Source: an uncultured Prevotella sp. (GTDB taxonomy: Bacteria; Bacteroidota; Bacteroidia; Bacteroidales; Bacteroidaceae). From it: 59,845 nt of DNA. How positions within the stretch are numbered: position 1 is the first letter of the stretch; each line of letters starts with the position of its first letter. A model generated the notes under the pieces. It had not been told where the DNA came from. It did not search any database and worked only from the letters and a program-made list of their open reading frames with translations. Of this stretch, positions 40,389 through 47,410 are shown in pieces. The stretch covers positions 1 to 59,845 of the forward strand of contig CAMVJQ010000007.1 of assembly GCA_947167845.1 (NCBI GenBank), written 5' to 3'. The translations under genes were made by a program, and so were the position numbers.

Positions 40389-41159
40389 TTATTTAGCCTT
40401 GTCCAGTGAACTGCGTTTGGTGCGGTGGTAACTGCGGTAGTCATCGAGTTCGATTTCCACATCGGGCTCTTCAAGTGTTCCTGTGCGAGGCAGTTGCCAC
40501 TTCATGTATTTGATGTTAAGCCCACGGGCTATCCACATCGATTCGTAGTAAGTCTGAATCGAGAGGATCTGTCTGGTGGCTTCGTCTATTCGCTCGTCAT
40601 GGTAGAGGTCTTCCGTCCGATAGAGTAGGGGGAGGCCGTTTTTGTCCACCATAAACGTGGTATAGGTGAAGAGGAAGTTTGAGTCCGTCTTCAGATGGAT
40701 GATGCCATCATCGACGAGGAACTTCCGATAGCGCTCCATGAAATAGGTAGAGGTGAGCCGTTTGCGGGGATTCTTCATCTGCGGGTCGGAGAAAGTGAGC
40801 CAGATCTCCTGCACTTCATCCTCGCCGAAGAAACGGTCGATGATCTCGATGTTCGTCCGCAGGAAGGCCACGTTCTTCAGACCTTCACGGAGGGCCTGGG
40901 TGGCTCCCGTCCACATCCGTGCTCCCTTGATGTCGACGCCGATGAAGTTCATCTGAGGGTAGAGTTTGGCGAGTTCTACGGTATATTCTCCCTTTCCGCA
41001 ACCCAGTTCGAGCACGATGGGATTCTGGTTCTTGAAGTATTCGTCGCGCCACTTGCCCTTCATGTCGAACGGCACATTGTCTATTACCGAGTATGGATAC
41101 TGGAAGACGTTCTCATACGTCTCCATGTCTGCGAATTTTGCTAATTTTCCTTTGCCCAT
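40389..41159 (-). CDS. trmB: tRNA (guanine-N7)-methyltransferase
   Basis: This 256-residue SAM-dependent methyltransferase modifies G46 of tRNA. The SAM site is [16 protein letters not shown], followed by [13 protein letters not shown]. The family's catalytic segment is [18 protein letters not shown], and [13 protein letters not shown] follows. The length is normal for Bacteroidota TrmB. It is the first gene of a trmB-LRR-mrp operon and has its own promoter. Confidence 0.95.
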   Translation of the reverse strand: MGKGKLAKFADMETYENVFQYPYSVIDNVPFDMKGKWRDEYFKNQNPIVLELGCGKGEYTVELAKLYPQMNFIGVDIKGARMWTGATQALREGLKNVAFLRTNIEIIDRFFGEDEVQEIWLTFSDPQMKNPRKRLTSTYFMERYRKFLVDDGIIHLKTDSNFLFTYTTFMVDKNGLPLLYRTEDLYHDERIDEATRQILSIQTYYESMWIARGLNIKYMKWQLPRTGTLEEPDVEIELDDYRSYHRTKRSSLDKAK

Positions 41160-41167
41160 ATTGGGTG

Positions 41168-41199
41168 CAAAGTTACAGAATAGTTTCGAGACTCACAAA
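41168..41199 (-). promoter_or_regulatory. Promoter of the trmB operon
   Basis: On the minus strand TAACTTTG (41168-41175) and TTTG (41196-41199) are 20 bp apart. The -7 box is only 9 bp from the ATG, so the message may be nearly leaderless. Confidence 0.78.
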
Positions 41200-41254
41200 A
41201 TTTCATTTTTTCATTCTCTTATTTTTTCATTTTTATTAATATAATTAGTAAAAA

Positions 41255-41285
41255 TAAAGCATCACCCTCATCGGATGATGCTTTA
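41255..41285 (-). terminator. Terminator of the ilvE-DUF975 operon
   Basis: TAAAGCATCA (41255-41264) pairs with TGATGCTTTA (41276-41285). On the minus strand it follows the DUF975 stop and ends in TTTATTTTTAC. Confidence 0.8.
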
Positions 41286-41308
41286 AAGGTTTGGGAAGGT
41301 GTTCTGAA

Positions 41309-41926
41309 TCAGAAAGCCTGTTCAGCCTTCAAGTCCTCGTAGTAGTGAGCCATCGTAGTGTTGAAATACGGTGCGAGGAAGAGGAAGCCGATGCCTAATG
41401 TGAGGCAGGCCAAAATAAACCAGCCGATGAAACTGAATGTCAGCCAGAACAGTTCAGCCTTGTGGCCTTCCATCATCCGCATGCTTTTCATGATGGCATC
41501 GGCGGCACTGATCTCCTTGTCGTCTTTCAGGATGAATTCTGTCTGAGAGAACATCATGGCAATGATGATGCCAGGGACAATGAAAAGGCAGATGCCGATG
41601 ATGACCGCAATGGTAACCAGAAAGCCGGCCAGGAAGAGGCGTACGAAATCCTTGTAGCCGTCGAACAGGCGCTCATACCTGATGTCCTCGTTGCGGATCA
41701 GGTTGAGGAAGTATACGGTAAATCCCCATGCGAGAGGCTGACAGAGCAGTGCCCACAGTCCCTGCGTGCTGTAACTCATGGTCATGTTGTTGCCCATTGG
41801 CATTGTGAATGCATAACTTACCCCTTGATCGACGGCAAAGTAGATAAGCGATGCTATCGCTGCCGTACCCCACTTGCCCTCCAAGTTGGCAAGGGCGCGG
41901 TTCTTGTAGTCTTGACTAGTACCCAT
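41309..41926 (-). CDS. DUF975-family membrane protein
   Basis: This 205-residue protein has about five membrane helices. The N-terminal DYKNRALANLEGKWGTAAIASLIYF and the LFDGYKDFVRLFLAGFLVTIAVIIGICLF region match DUF975. The function is unknown. It follows ilvE across a 42-bp gap made wholly of octamer repeat and is probably co-transcribed with it. Confidence 0.82.
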   Translation of the reverse strand: MGTSQDYKNRALANLEGKWGTAAIASLIYFAVDQGVSYAFTMPMGNNMTMSYSTQGLWALLCQPLAWGFTVYFLNLIRNEDIRYERLFDGYKDFVRLFLAGFLVTIAVIIGICLFIVPGIIIAMMFSQTEFILKDDKEISAADAIMKSMRMMEGHKAELFWLTFSFIGWFILACLTLGIGFLFLAPYFNTTMAHYYEDLKAEQAF

Positions 41927-41929
41927 ATC

Positions 41930-41966
41930 TTTACCTTTTTACTTTTTTACCTTTCTAACTTTTTGC
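41930..41966 (-). repeat. Octamer junction repeat, copy 8
   Basis: On the minus strand, units such as GTTAGAAA, GGTAAAAA and AGTAAAAA run from the ilvE stop to just before the DUF975 ATG. Confidence 0.88.
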
Positions 41967-41968
41967 CT

Positions 41969-42985
41969 TTACTCAATGACCACTGTCGTCCAGCCGTGCT
42001 TGTCCTCAATCTCACCGTACTGGATGCCGCGCAGCGTGTCAAACAGTTTCTTCGAGACAGGACCCGGCTTGTCGCCGAACGAGTAGCGCTTGCCTGTATC
42101 AAGGTCGTCGATATATGAAATAGGCGAGATGACGGCGGCCGTTCCGCAGGCACCTGCCTCCTCGAAGGTCTCGAGTTCCTCTTCGGGAATGGGGCGGCGC
42201 TCCACTTTCATGCCCAGGTCTTCTGCCACCTGCATCAGACTCTTGTTGGTGATGGAAGGCAGGATAGAGGTTGACTTCGGGGTGATGTAGGTGTTGTCCT
42301 TGATGCCGAAGAAGTTGGCGGCACCGCACTCGTCCATATATTTCTTCTCCTTGGCGTCGAGATAGAACTCGCAGGCATATCCTTTCTCATGAGCCAGATT
42401 GTTGGCAAAGAGAGAGGCAGCGTAGTTGCCGCCCACTTTATACTTACCCGTTCCGAGCGGAGCCGAGCGGTCATAGTCGCGGATGATCACGTAGGGATTG
42501 GCGGCGAAACCTCCTTTGAAATACGGGCCTACGGGGGTGACGAAGATCAGGAAGCAGTACTCCTTCGAAGGATGTACGCCTACCTGTGCCGATGTGCCGA
42601 TGAGCAGCGGACGGATATACAGTGTGGCGCCGCTCTCGTAGGTCGGGATCCACTCCTGGTTCAGGCGCACCACCTTCTTCACCATCTCCGTGAACAGTTC
42701 TGTCGATACCTCGGGCATCATGATGCCCCGGCAGGTGCTCTGCAGGCGGGCTGCATTCTCGTCGACACGGAAGATGCGCACCTTGCCGTCCGGGCAGCGA
42801 TAGGCCTTCAGGCCCTCGAAGGCCTCCTGGCCGTAGTGCAGGCAGGTGGCTGCCATGTGCAGGTTCAGATACTCGTCGGAGCAGACCTCAATCTCGCCCC
42901 ATTTGCCGTCGCGATAGTAGCAACGCACGTTGTAGTCGGTCTTCATGTAGCCGAATGACAGGCTACCCCAGTCTAAATTCTTCAT
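41969..42985 (-). CDS. ilvE: Branched-chain amino acid aminotransferase
   Basis: This 338-residue fold-type IV PLP enzyme makes or degrades Val, Leu and Ile. It is of the BCAT2-like class seen by length and motifs: LHYGQEAFEGLKAY, RIFRVDENAARL, YIRPLLIGT, and the PLP lysine in GTGKYKVGGNYAASL. DECGAANFFGI and the C-terminal ETFEEAGACGTAAVISPI complete the active site. It has a promoter at 43027-43058. Confidence 0.95.
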   Translation of the reverse strand: MKNLDWGSLSFGYMKTDYNVRCYYRDGKWGEIEVCSDEYLNLHMAATCLHYGQEAFEGLKAYRCPDGKVRIFRVDENAARLQSTCRGIMMPEVSTELFTEMVKKVVRLNQEWIPTYESGATLYIRPLLIGTSAQVGVHPSKEYCFLIFVTPVGPYFKGGFAANPYVIIRDYDRSAPLGTGKYKVGGNYAASLFANNLAHEKGYACEFYLDAKEKKYMDECGAANFFGIKDNTYITPKSTSILPSITNKSLMQVAEDLGMKVERRPIPEEELETFEEAGACGTAAVISPISYIDDLDTGKRYSFGDKPGPVSKKLFDTLRGIQYGEIEDKHGWTTVVIE

Positions 42986-43026
42986 TTTTGCTTTTATGTT
43001 TATAATGTTCTTTCTCTATTTGCATG

Positions 43027-43058
43027 CAAAAGTACAGAAAATCTTGCGTCCATGCAAC
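43027..43058 (-). promoter_or_regulatory. Promoter of ilvE
   Basis: On the minus strand TACTTTTG (43027-43034) has GTTG (43055-43058) 20 bp upstream. Confidence 0.72.
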
Positions 43059-43128
43059 AATTTATAAGAAAAATGGCATCTTCTTTACAAAATGTTTACT
43101 TTTTCTTCGTTCTTTTCTTAAAAATCAT

Positions 43129-43136
43129 TAACTTTG
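43129..43136 (+). promoter_or_regulatory. -7 box for the outer-membrane barrel protein
   Basis: TAACTTTG lies 35 bp before ATG 43172, divergent from the ilvE promoter. No TTTG at the -33 position. Confidence 0.6.
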
Positions 43137-43171
43137 CCGTCAAATTCTAACATTAATTAAATCAAAGGACA

Positions 43172-43870
43172 ATGAAGAAAATATTATTGTTGGCAATGCT
43201 GGCATGTGGGTTGACCGCCTTTGCTCAAACGTCAAATGAGGACAGAGACTCCAATGATGGTGTGAAGATTGTGAAGGGAGAGGAGGACCTCGATGTTTCG
43301 ACTCATATTGCCGTAGGCGTGAATGTACCGACGGGTGCTCCCGACGGCTATAAGTTTGCTCCCTTCCGTTCCTGGAATATCGACTGGACGGTGGTACAAC
43401 TCGACTACCAGCCGAAGCGTCGCAAACAGACCTATTCTATCGGTGTCGGCCTGGGATGGCATAACTATTCCCTGAAGAAAAATGATACCTATTTCGTGAA
43501 GGATGAGCACAACGTGGTGGGACTGGCCACTGTCCCTTCGAATATGAAGAAGGACTACTCACGTCTCCACGAGATGGCCATCATTGTGCCCGTGCTCTTC
43601 AACCAGTCCTTCTCCAAGAAGTTTAGCGTGTCGTTGGGTGCTCAGGTGAACTTCAACATCAAGGGCCGTCTCAAGTGGGGATATACCTCTGGCGATGATT
43701 CGTATGATATCACCACCAAGGGCATCGAATACAAAGTCGTCACCCTCGACCTGATGGCTGTCTTCCACGTCAACGACGGTGGCTTCTACGTGAAATACAA
43801 TCCCATCTCACCCTTTAAGAAGGACAAGGGACCCGACTTCAAGTATCTGGCCTTCGGCATCTACTTCTAA
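43172..43870 (+). CDS. Outer-membrane beta-barrel protein
   Basis: This 232-residue protein has a signal peptide (MKKILLLAMLACGLTAFAQ) and repeated amphipathic strands (WTVVQLDYQPKRRKQTYSIG, FSVSLGAQVNFNIKGRLKWG, KYLAFGIYF), ending in phenylalanine as barrel proteins do. It fits the broad porin or outer-membrane-protein-beta-barrel group of Bacteroidota. Function is unknown. Its stop is 8 bp from the convergent xseB stop, with no clear terminator between. Confidence 0.75.
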   Translation: MKKILLLAMLACGLTAFAQTSNEDRDSNDGVKIVKGEEDLDVSTHIAVGVNVPTGAPDGYKFAPFRSWNIDWTVVQLDYQPKRRKQTYSIGVGLGWHNYSLKKNDTYFVKDEHNVVGLATVPSNMKKDYSRLHEMAIIVPVLFNQSFSKKFSVSLGAQVNFNIKGRLKWGYTSGDDSYDITTKGIEYKVVTLDLMAVFHVNDGGFYVKYNPISPFKKDKGPDFKYLAFGIYF

Positions 43871-43878
43871 ACTCTGCT

Positions 43879-44076
43879 TTAGGTCTCTTGTTCGGCCCTG
43901 ATCTTCTGGATCTCGGCTTCTGTCTTGGTCAGTTTGTCCTTGCAGAACTTAATGAGTCGCTGTGCAGTCTGTAGTTGCACGGCGATTTCGTCGATGCTGT
44001 ACTCGTCGTTCTCCATCTTCCTCACAATGTCCTGCAGTTGTGCGAAGGCTTCTTCGTATTTCTGTTCCTTGTTCAT
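43879..44076 (-). CDS. xseB: Exodeoxyribonuclease VII small subunit
   Basis: This 65-residue helical protein has the XseB pattern: YEEAFAQLQDIVRKMENDEY, SIDEIAVQLQTAQRLIKFC and KLTKTEAEI. It forms the multi-subunit exonuclease VII with XseA, which degrades single-stranded DNA. Its ATG overlaps the xseA stop by 4 bp. Confidence 0.92.
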   Translation of the reverse strand: MNKEQKYEEAFAQLQDIVRKMENDEYSIDEIAVQLQTAQRLIKFCKDKLTKTEAEIQKIRAEQET

Positions 44077-45398
44077 GCTTTTATAATCGATTTGATGGTT
44101 CCTTTCTCCACTCGCGTCTCAATCTCGTCGCCTGGCCTCAGTGCCATTGGGTCTCTGACGGTCTTGCCGCCGAATAGCGTGATGCTGTAGCCTCGTTTTA
44201 GCAGGAGTGCAGGGTCGAGCATCTTGATTTTCTCCTCCATCATCTCCAGCCGGTGCTTTTCTGTGGTCAGTTTCTGCAGAGCCATCATTGGGAGTTTCTG
44301 CTCTGTCATGCTGATTCGTGCCTGCTGCGAGAGAAGACGTTGCTGAATGCCTGACATCATTCGGCTGGATAGAGCCTCGATGCGCCGTTCTTCCCGGGCC
44401 TTGATGGCGGGGAAGAGTCGGGGCAGGGCTGCTTGGAGTGTTGAAAGTTGAGCATTGAGCGTTGAGAGTTTGCTGCCGCAGTAGTTGGCGATGCGCCTTT
44501 GGCTGTCGTTGAGGGCATCGAGCACCTCCTTCAGGTGGGAGATGAGGAAGGCTGCGGCGGCGGTGGGGGTTTTGACTCTCGTATGGCTCACCATGTCGAG
44601 GATCGACTCGTCCCTGTCATGTCCGATGCCAGTGATGATGGGGATGGGGAAGTTGGCCACGTTCTCGGCGAGTTCCAGGGTGTCGAAGCCCGACATGTCG
44701 CTCGTGGCACCGCCGCCCCGGATGATGACCACGCAGTCGAATGGTGTATTGTGCATTGAGCCTTGTGCATTAAAGATCCGCTCCAGCGCATTGATGATGC
44801 TCTGACTCGTGGCTTCGCCCTGCATGACGGCGGGGAAGAGCCATGTGCGGAACTGGAAGCCGTAGGGATTGTCGGCCAGTTGGTCGCAGAAGTCGCCGTA
44901 GCCGGCAGCCGTCTCTGAGGAGATGACGGCGATGTTCTGGCAGAAGAGGGGCAGGGACAGTTCCTTCTGAAGGTCATAGACGCCTTCCTCCTTCAGTTGA
45001 CGGATGATTTCCTGTCGCTTGCGGGCCATGTCGCCGAGGGTGTAGGTTGGGTCGATATCGGTCACAATCCATGAGAATCCGAAGGCCTCATGGAACTGGG
45101 GATACACCTTCAGCAGCACCTTCATGCCCGCTGCGAGTCTCTGCCCCGTGGTGCGCTCGAAGTAGGGGCGCACGGCGAGCCACTTCGAGGCCCAGCACTT
45201 GGCCGAGGCCTTGGCGACGGGCGTGGCTGTCTGAGAATCCTTCTGGATCAGTTCCATATAGCAGTGGCCTCTCGACTCCCGGCATTCCGACAACTCTGCC
45301 TCTACCCAATACTCATGGGGCATCTCGCACTCTATCACCTCGCGGACCAGCCGATTGAGTTCCAGCAGCGTCAGTCGGTTCTCACTCCTCATTCTCAT
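44073..45398 (-). CDS. xseA: Exodeoxyribonuclease VII large subunit
   Basis: This 441-residue protein has an N-terminal OB domain (about 8-105: YWVEAELSECRESRGHCYME) and the catalytic domain (DIDPTYTLGDMARKRQEI, SSETAAGYGDF, VVIRGGGATSDMSGFD, PIITGIGHDRDESILDMV, HTRVKTPTAAAAFLI). A helical arm and C-terminal domain follow. Two stretches look like in-frame repeat insertions: residues about 207-219 (IFNAQGSMHNTPF) and about 309-321 (KLSTLNAQLSTLQ). The first codons, MRMRSEN, are also repeat-derived and overlap the S8 gene stop as ATGA. Confidence 0.94.
   Translation of the reverse strand: MRMRSENRLTLLELNRLVREVIECEMPHEYWVEAELSECRESRGHCYMELIQKDSQTATPVAKASAKCWASKWLAVRPYFERTTGQRLAAGMKVLLKVYPQFHEAFGFSWIVTDIDPTYTLGDMARKRQEIIRQLKEEGVYDLQKELSLPLFCQNIAVISSETAAGYGDFCDQLADNPYGFQFRTWLFPAVMQGEATSQSIINALERIFNAQGSMHNTPFDCVVIIRGGGATSDMSGFDTLELAENVANFPIPIITGIGHDRDESILDMVSHTRVKTPTAAAAFLISHLKEVLDALNDSQRRIANYCGSKLSTLNAQLSTLQAALPRLFPAIKAREERRIEALSSRMMSGIQQRLLSQQARISMTEQKLPMMALQKLTTEKHRLEMMEEKIKMLDPALLLKRGYSITLFGGKTVRDPMALRPGDEIETRVEKGTIKSIIKA
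44435..44472 (-). repeat. Heptamers in frame inside xseA, helical arm
   Basis: On the minus strand TCAACGC, TCAATGC, TCAACTT, TCAACAC repeat every 7 bp and encode LSTLNAQLSTL. Confidence 0.78.
44743..44778 (-). repeat. Heptamers in frame inside xseA, catalytic domain
   Basis: On the minus strand TGCACAA, GGCTCAA, TGCACAA, TACACC repeat at 7 bp and encode NAQGSMHNT just before the conserved CVVIRGGGA strand. Confidence 0.72.
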
Positions 45399-45416
45399 TT
45401 TTCACTCTTCACTTTT
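45380..45416 (-). repeat. Heptamers forming the S8-xseA junction
   Basis: On the minus strand GTGAAGA, GTGAAAA, ATGAGAA, then TGAGGAGTGAG encode the last residues of the S8 protease (VKSEK), its TGA stop, and the start and first residues of XseA. Confidence 0.78.
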
Positions 45417-46882
45417 TCTTCAAGTTTCCCGATCATATATGCCCGCCAGAAGTTTGGCAGCCCGAAGCCGTTGATGTTGTCTGGCTCCTGGTAACTGCTG
45501 CTCGTCCTTCTTACGAGATTGATGATCTCCAGTGCCGACTTCCCTGGCAGTGCTTGCCAGAGACAGGCCATGAGTCCGCAGACTATGGGCGTGGAGAAAC
45601 TGGTGCCCATATCCCTGACGATAGTGCCTCGCCCGGAGATGAGGCTGGCAGGGCTTCCGAGAGCCATCACGTCGGGCTTCACGCGCCCGTCCTGCGTAGG
45701 TCCGACGCCGCTAAAGGGGGCATTCCTCTTGTCTGAGTTCAGCGCGCCCACCGTCAGTATCTCGTGGGCATCGGCAGGGAAGGTGATTTTCTTCCAGGGC
45801 CCCATGCCGCTGTTGCCGGCCGAGCAGACCATGATGATGCCTTTCCTGGCCAGCATAGAGGCCGTGCGGGAGATGAGGGCTTTCTGTCCGTTGAGGTCGC
45901 GCTGGTGATAGTCGCCCAGATGGCTGTCAAACTCATTGTATCCGAGACTGGAGTTGATGATGTCGACACCCGCTGAGTCGGCAAACTCTGCCGCCATCGC
46001 CCAATAGTCCTCCTCCACGGGCTGTTCTGTCTGCTGGTCTTCGCATCTGATCAGCCAGTAGCGGGCTTCGGGAGCCGTCCCGACAAGCACACCTGGTTCG
46101 TTAGAGACCATCGCGGAGAGCACTTTCGTGCCGTGGTCGGTCTCGCGATAGAGGCGCGGTGGGGCTTCGGGGAGTTCGGGCTTTGCCGGATATACGAAAT
46201 CCTTCACTCCGATGACGTTGGCGTGGAGGATGGCGGGTATCTCATCGCTGTTTTGGAAGCCGCCGTCGAGCACGGCGATGGTGATGCCCTTGCCCCGGCA
46301 TCCCGCATTGTGCAGCCTGTGGCCCTGCAGCATCTCTATCTGCTCCTTGCCGTTGCCATAATACTCCCCTTTGACGCTGTCCCACGGATTCCACGTCTCA
46401 TGGACCTTTATCTTCGGCAGGCCTCTCTCTATGCTGTCGGGTGATACCCATACCAGCCGGGAGTCCCTGATGAATTCCAGTTCTTTCAGTTGGTTCAGCA
46501 GTGTGGTGTCATTGGCTCTGACGAGCACCGTGTTGTTCCATCGTGAGGTGCCGATGATGGTCCAGTCTGCTGGCGATTTCTTGTCTTTTTTGTGGGCTAT
46601 GCCGCTGGCTGTCTTCTCGATGTTCTTCAGGTATTTCGGACTGACGGGCAGGTCGGTGGAGTCCACTTTCAGTCCCTGCTTCCTGCGCCGCTCGATGCTG
46701 CGGTGCGAGAGCCAGCGCGAGGGGTGCTCGATGGAGTAGGGCGAGCCCTGCTTGTCCTTCAGCGTGTAGCGGTATATGTAGTATTTGCCCCCAGGATATT
46801 TCATCTTGGGGCTGCTGCCTGCGCTGGCGGTGATGGTGGAGAGAAGCGCGGCAAGTAGGGCGCAGATTAGGCGTAGTTGCAT
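45395..46882 (-). CDS. Exported subtilisin-like serine protease (S8)
   Basis: This 495-residue protein has a signal peptide (MQLRLICALLAALLSTITASA) and an N-terminal propeptide-like region (to about 185). The S8 catalytic triad is visible: Asp in ITIAVLDGGF, His in ETDHGTKVLSAM and Ser in GTSFSTPIVCGL, with the oxyanion Asn in VCSAGNSGMG. It is a secreted or periplasmic protease of the Bacteroidota type. No type IX tail is seen; its C-terminus runs into heptamer repeats and is joined to xseA. Confidence 0.92.
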   Translation of the reverse strand: MQLRLICALLAALLSTITASAGSSPKMKYPGGKYYIYRYTLKDKQGSPYSIEHPSRWLSHRSIERRRKQGLKVDSTDLPVSPKYLKNIEKTASGIAHKKDKKSPADWTIIGTSRWNNTVLVRANDTTLLNQLKELEFIRDSRLVWVSPDSIERGLPKIKVHETWNPWDSVKGEYYGNGKEQIEMLQGHRLHNAGCRGKGITIAVLDGGFQNSDEIPAILHANVIGVKDFVYPAKPELPEAPPRLYRETDHGTKVLSAMVSNEPGVLVGTAPEARYWLIRCEDQQTEQPVEEDYWAMAAEFADSAGVDIINSSLGYNEFDSHLGDYHQRDLNGQKALISRTASMLARKGIIMVCSAGNSGMGPWKKITFPADAHEILTVGALNSDKRNAPFSGVGPTQDGRVKPDVMALGSPASLISGRGTIVRDMGTSFSTPIVCGLMACLWQALPGKSALEIINLVRRTSSSYQEPDNINGFGLPNFWRAYMIGKLEEKVKSEK

Positions 46883-46908
46883 TTCTTGTTCTCAAACGTT
46901 AGCGAGTG

Positions 46909-46916
46909 CAAAGGTA
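46909..46916 (-). promoter_or_regulatory. -7 box for the S8-xseA-xseB operon
   Basis: Minus-strand TACCTTTG, 26 bp before the S8 ATG. No clear -33 TTTG. Confidence 0.62.
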
Positions 46917-46996
46917 CACATTATTTTTGACACGGCCAAACGAACTGAGGAAAAGTGCCGCCTCATGGAGCGGCTATGAATGCTAATTGCAGAAAA

Positions 46997-47143
46997 ACAG
47001 CCTCTTATTTGAAATTGACAGCCTCTTATTTGAAATTAACAGGCTCTTATTTGAAAATAACAGGCTCTTATTTGAAAATAACAGCCTCTTATTTGGAAAT
47101 AACAGGCTCCTGTTGTCGGAAAACAGGCTCCTGCTGACTGAGG
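46997..47143. repeat. Seven tandem 21-bp units between divergent genes
   Basis: Units start at 46997 and recur every 21 bp (consensus ACAGSCTCTTATTTGAAAATA). The first five are near identical, alternating CAGCCTC and CAGGCTC; the last two diverge (ACAGGCTCCTGTTGTCGGAA type). It keeps open frames on both strands because 21 is a multiple of 3, but neither frame has a credible start context. It fills much of the 528-base gap 46883-47410. Confidence 0.88.
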
Positions 47144-47195
47144 TCTGCCCTTTTCGCGCGCGTATGCGTATATAGTTGCTATATTTCATTTTTAT

Positions 47196-47254
47196 CTTAC
47201 ACTTCCCACACTTCCCGCACCTGCCTTAGGTGTAAGAAGTGTGAGAAGTGTGAG
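47196..47254. repeat. Long imperfect hairpin made of 9-mers
   Basis: The 27-base arms 47196-47222 and 47228-47254 pair with 22 Watson-Crick pairs, 2 G-T pairs and 3 mismatches around loop GCCTT. Each arm is itself a direct repeat of a 9-mer (ACACTTCCC / GTGTGAGAA). Alternating purine-pyrimidine runs (CGCGCGCGTATGCGTATATA at 47154, GCGTGCGCGCACG at 47279) lie on either side. Confidence 0.8.
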
Positions 47255-47353
47255 ATGTTTCTGTGTTTCCCTACTATCGCGTGCGCGCACGTTAGGCCTG
47301 AGCGCTAGCAAAAGGCAATATCGCCGTTACTCCAATAAATGACGGAAAAAGTG

Positions 47354-47383
47354 TTGTTATGTCGATAGTTTTTTGTAACTTTG
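47354..47383 (+). promoter_or_regulatory. Promoter of the MATE-to-aminosugar gene run
   Basis: TTG (47354-47356) and TAACTTTG (47376-47383) are 19 bp apart, 27 bp before ATG 47411. It is the only good promoter I see upstream of the ten genes that follow. Confidence 0.7.
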
Positions 47384-47410
47384 CAGCCGATTATTATAAA
47401 TAAGGTGTAA

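Noticed and set aside
46997..47143. Possible CRISPR array
   Set aside because: Units are directly adjacent with no unique spacers, and no cas genes are in the window.
46987..47189. Open frames on both strands through the 21-bp repeat
   Set aside because: They exist only because 21 is a multiple of three; there is no start context or conserved flank.
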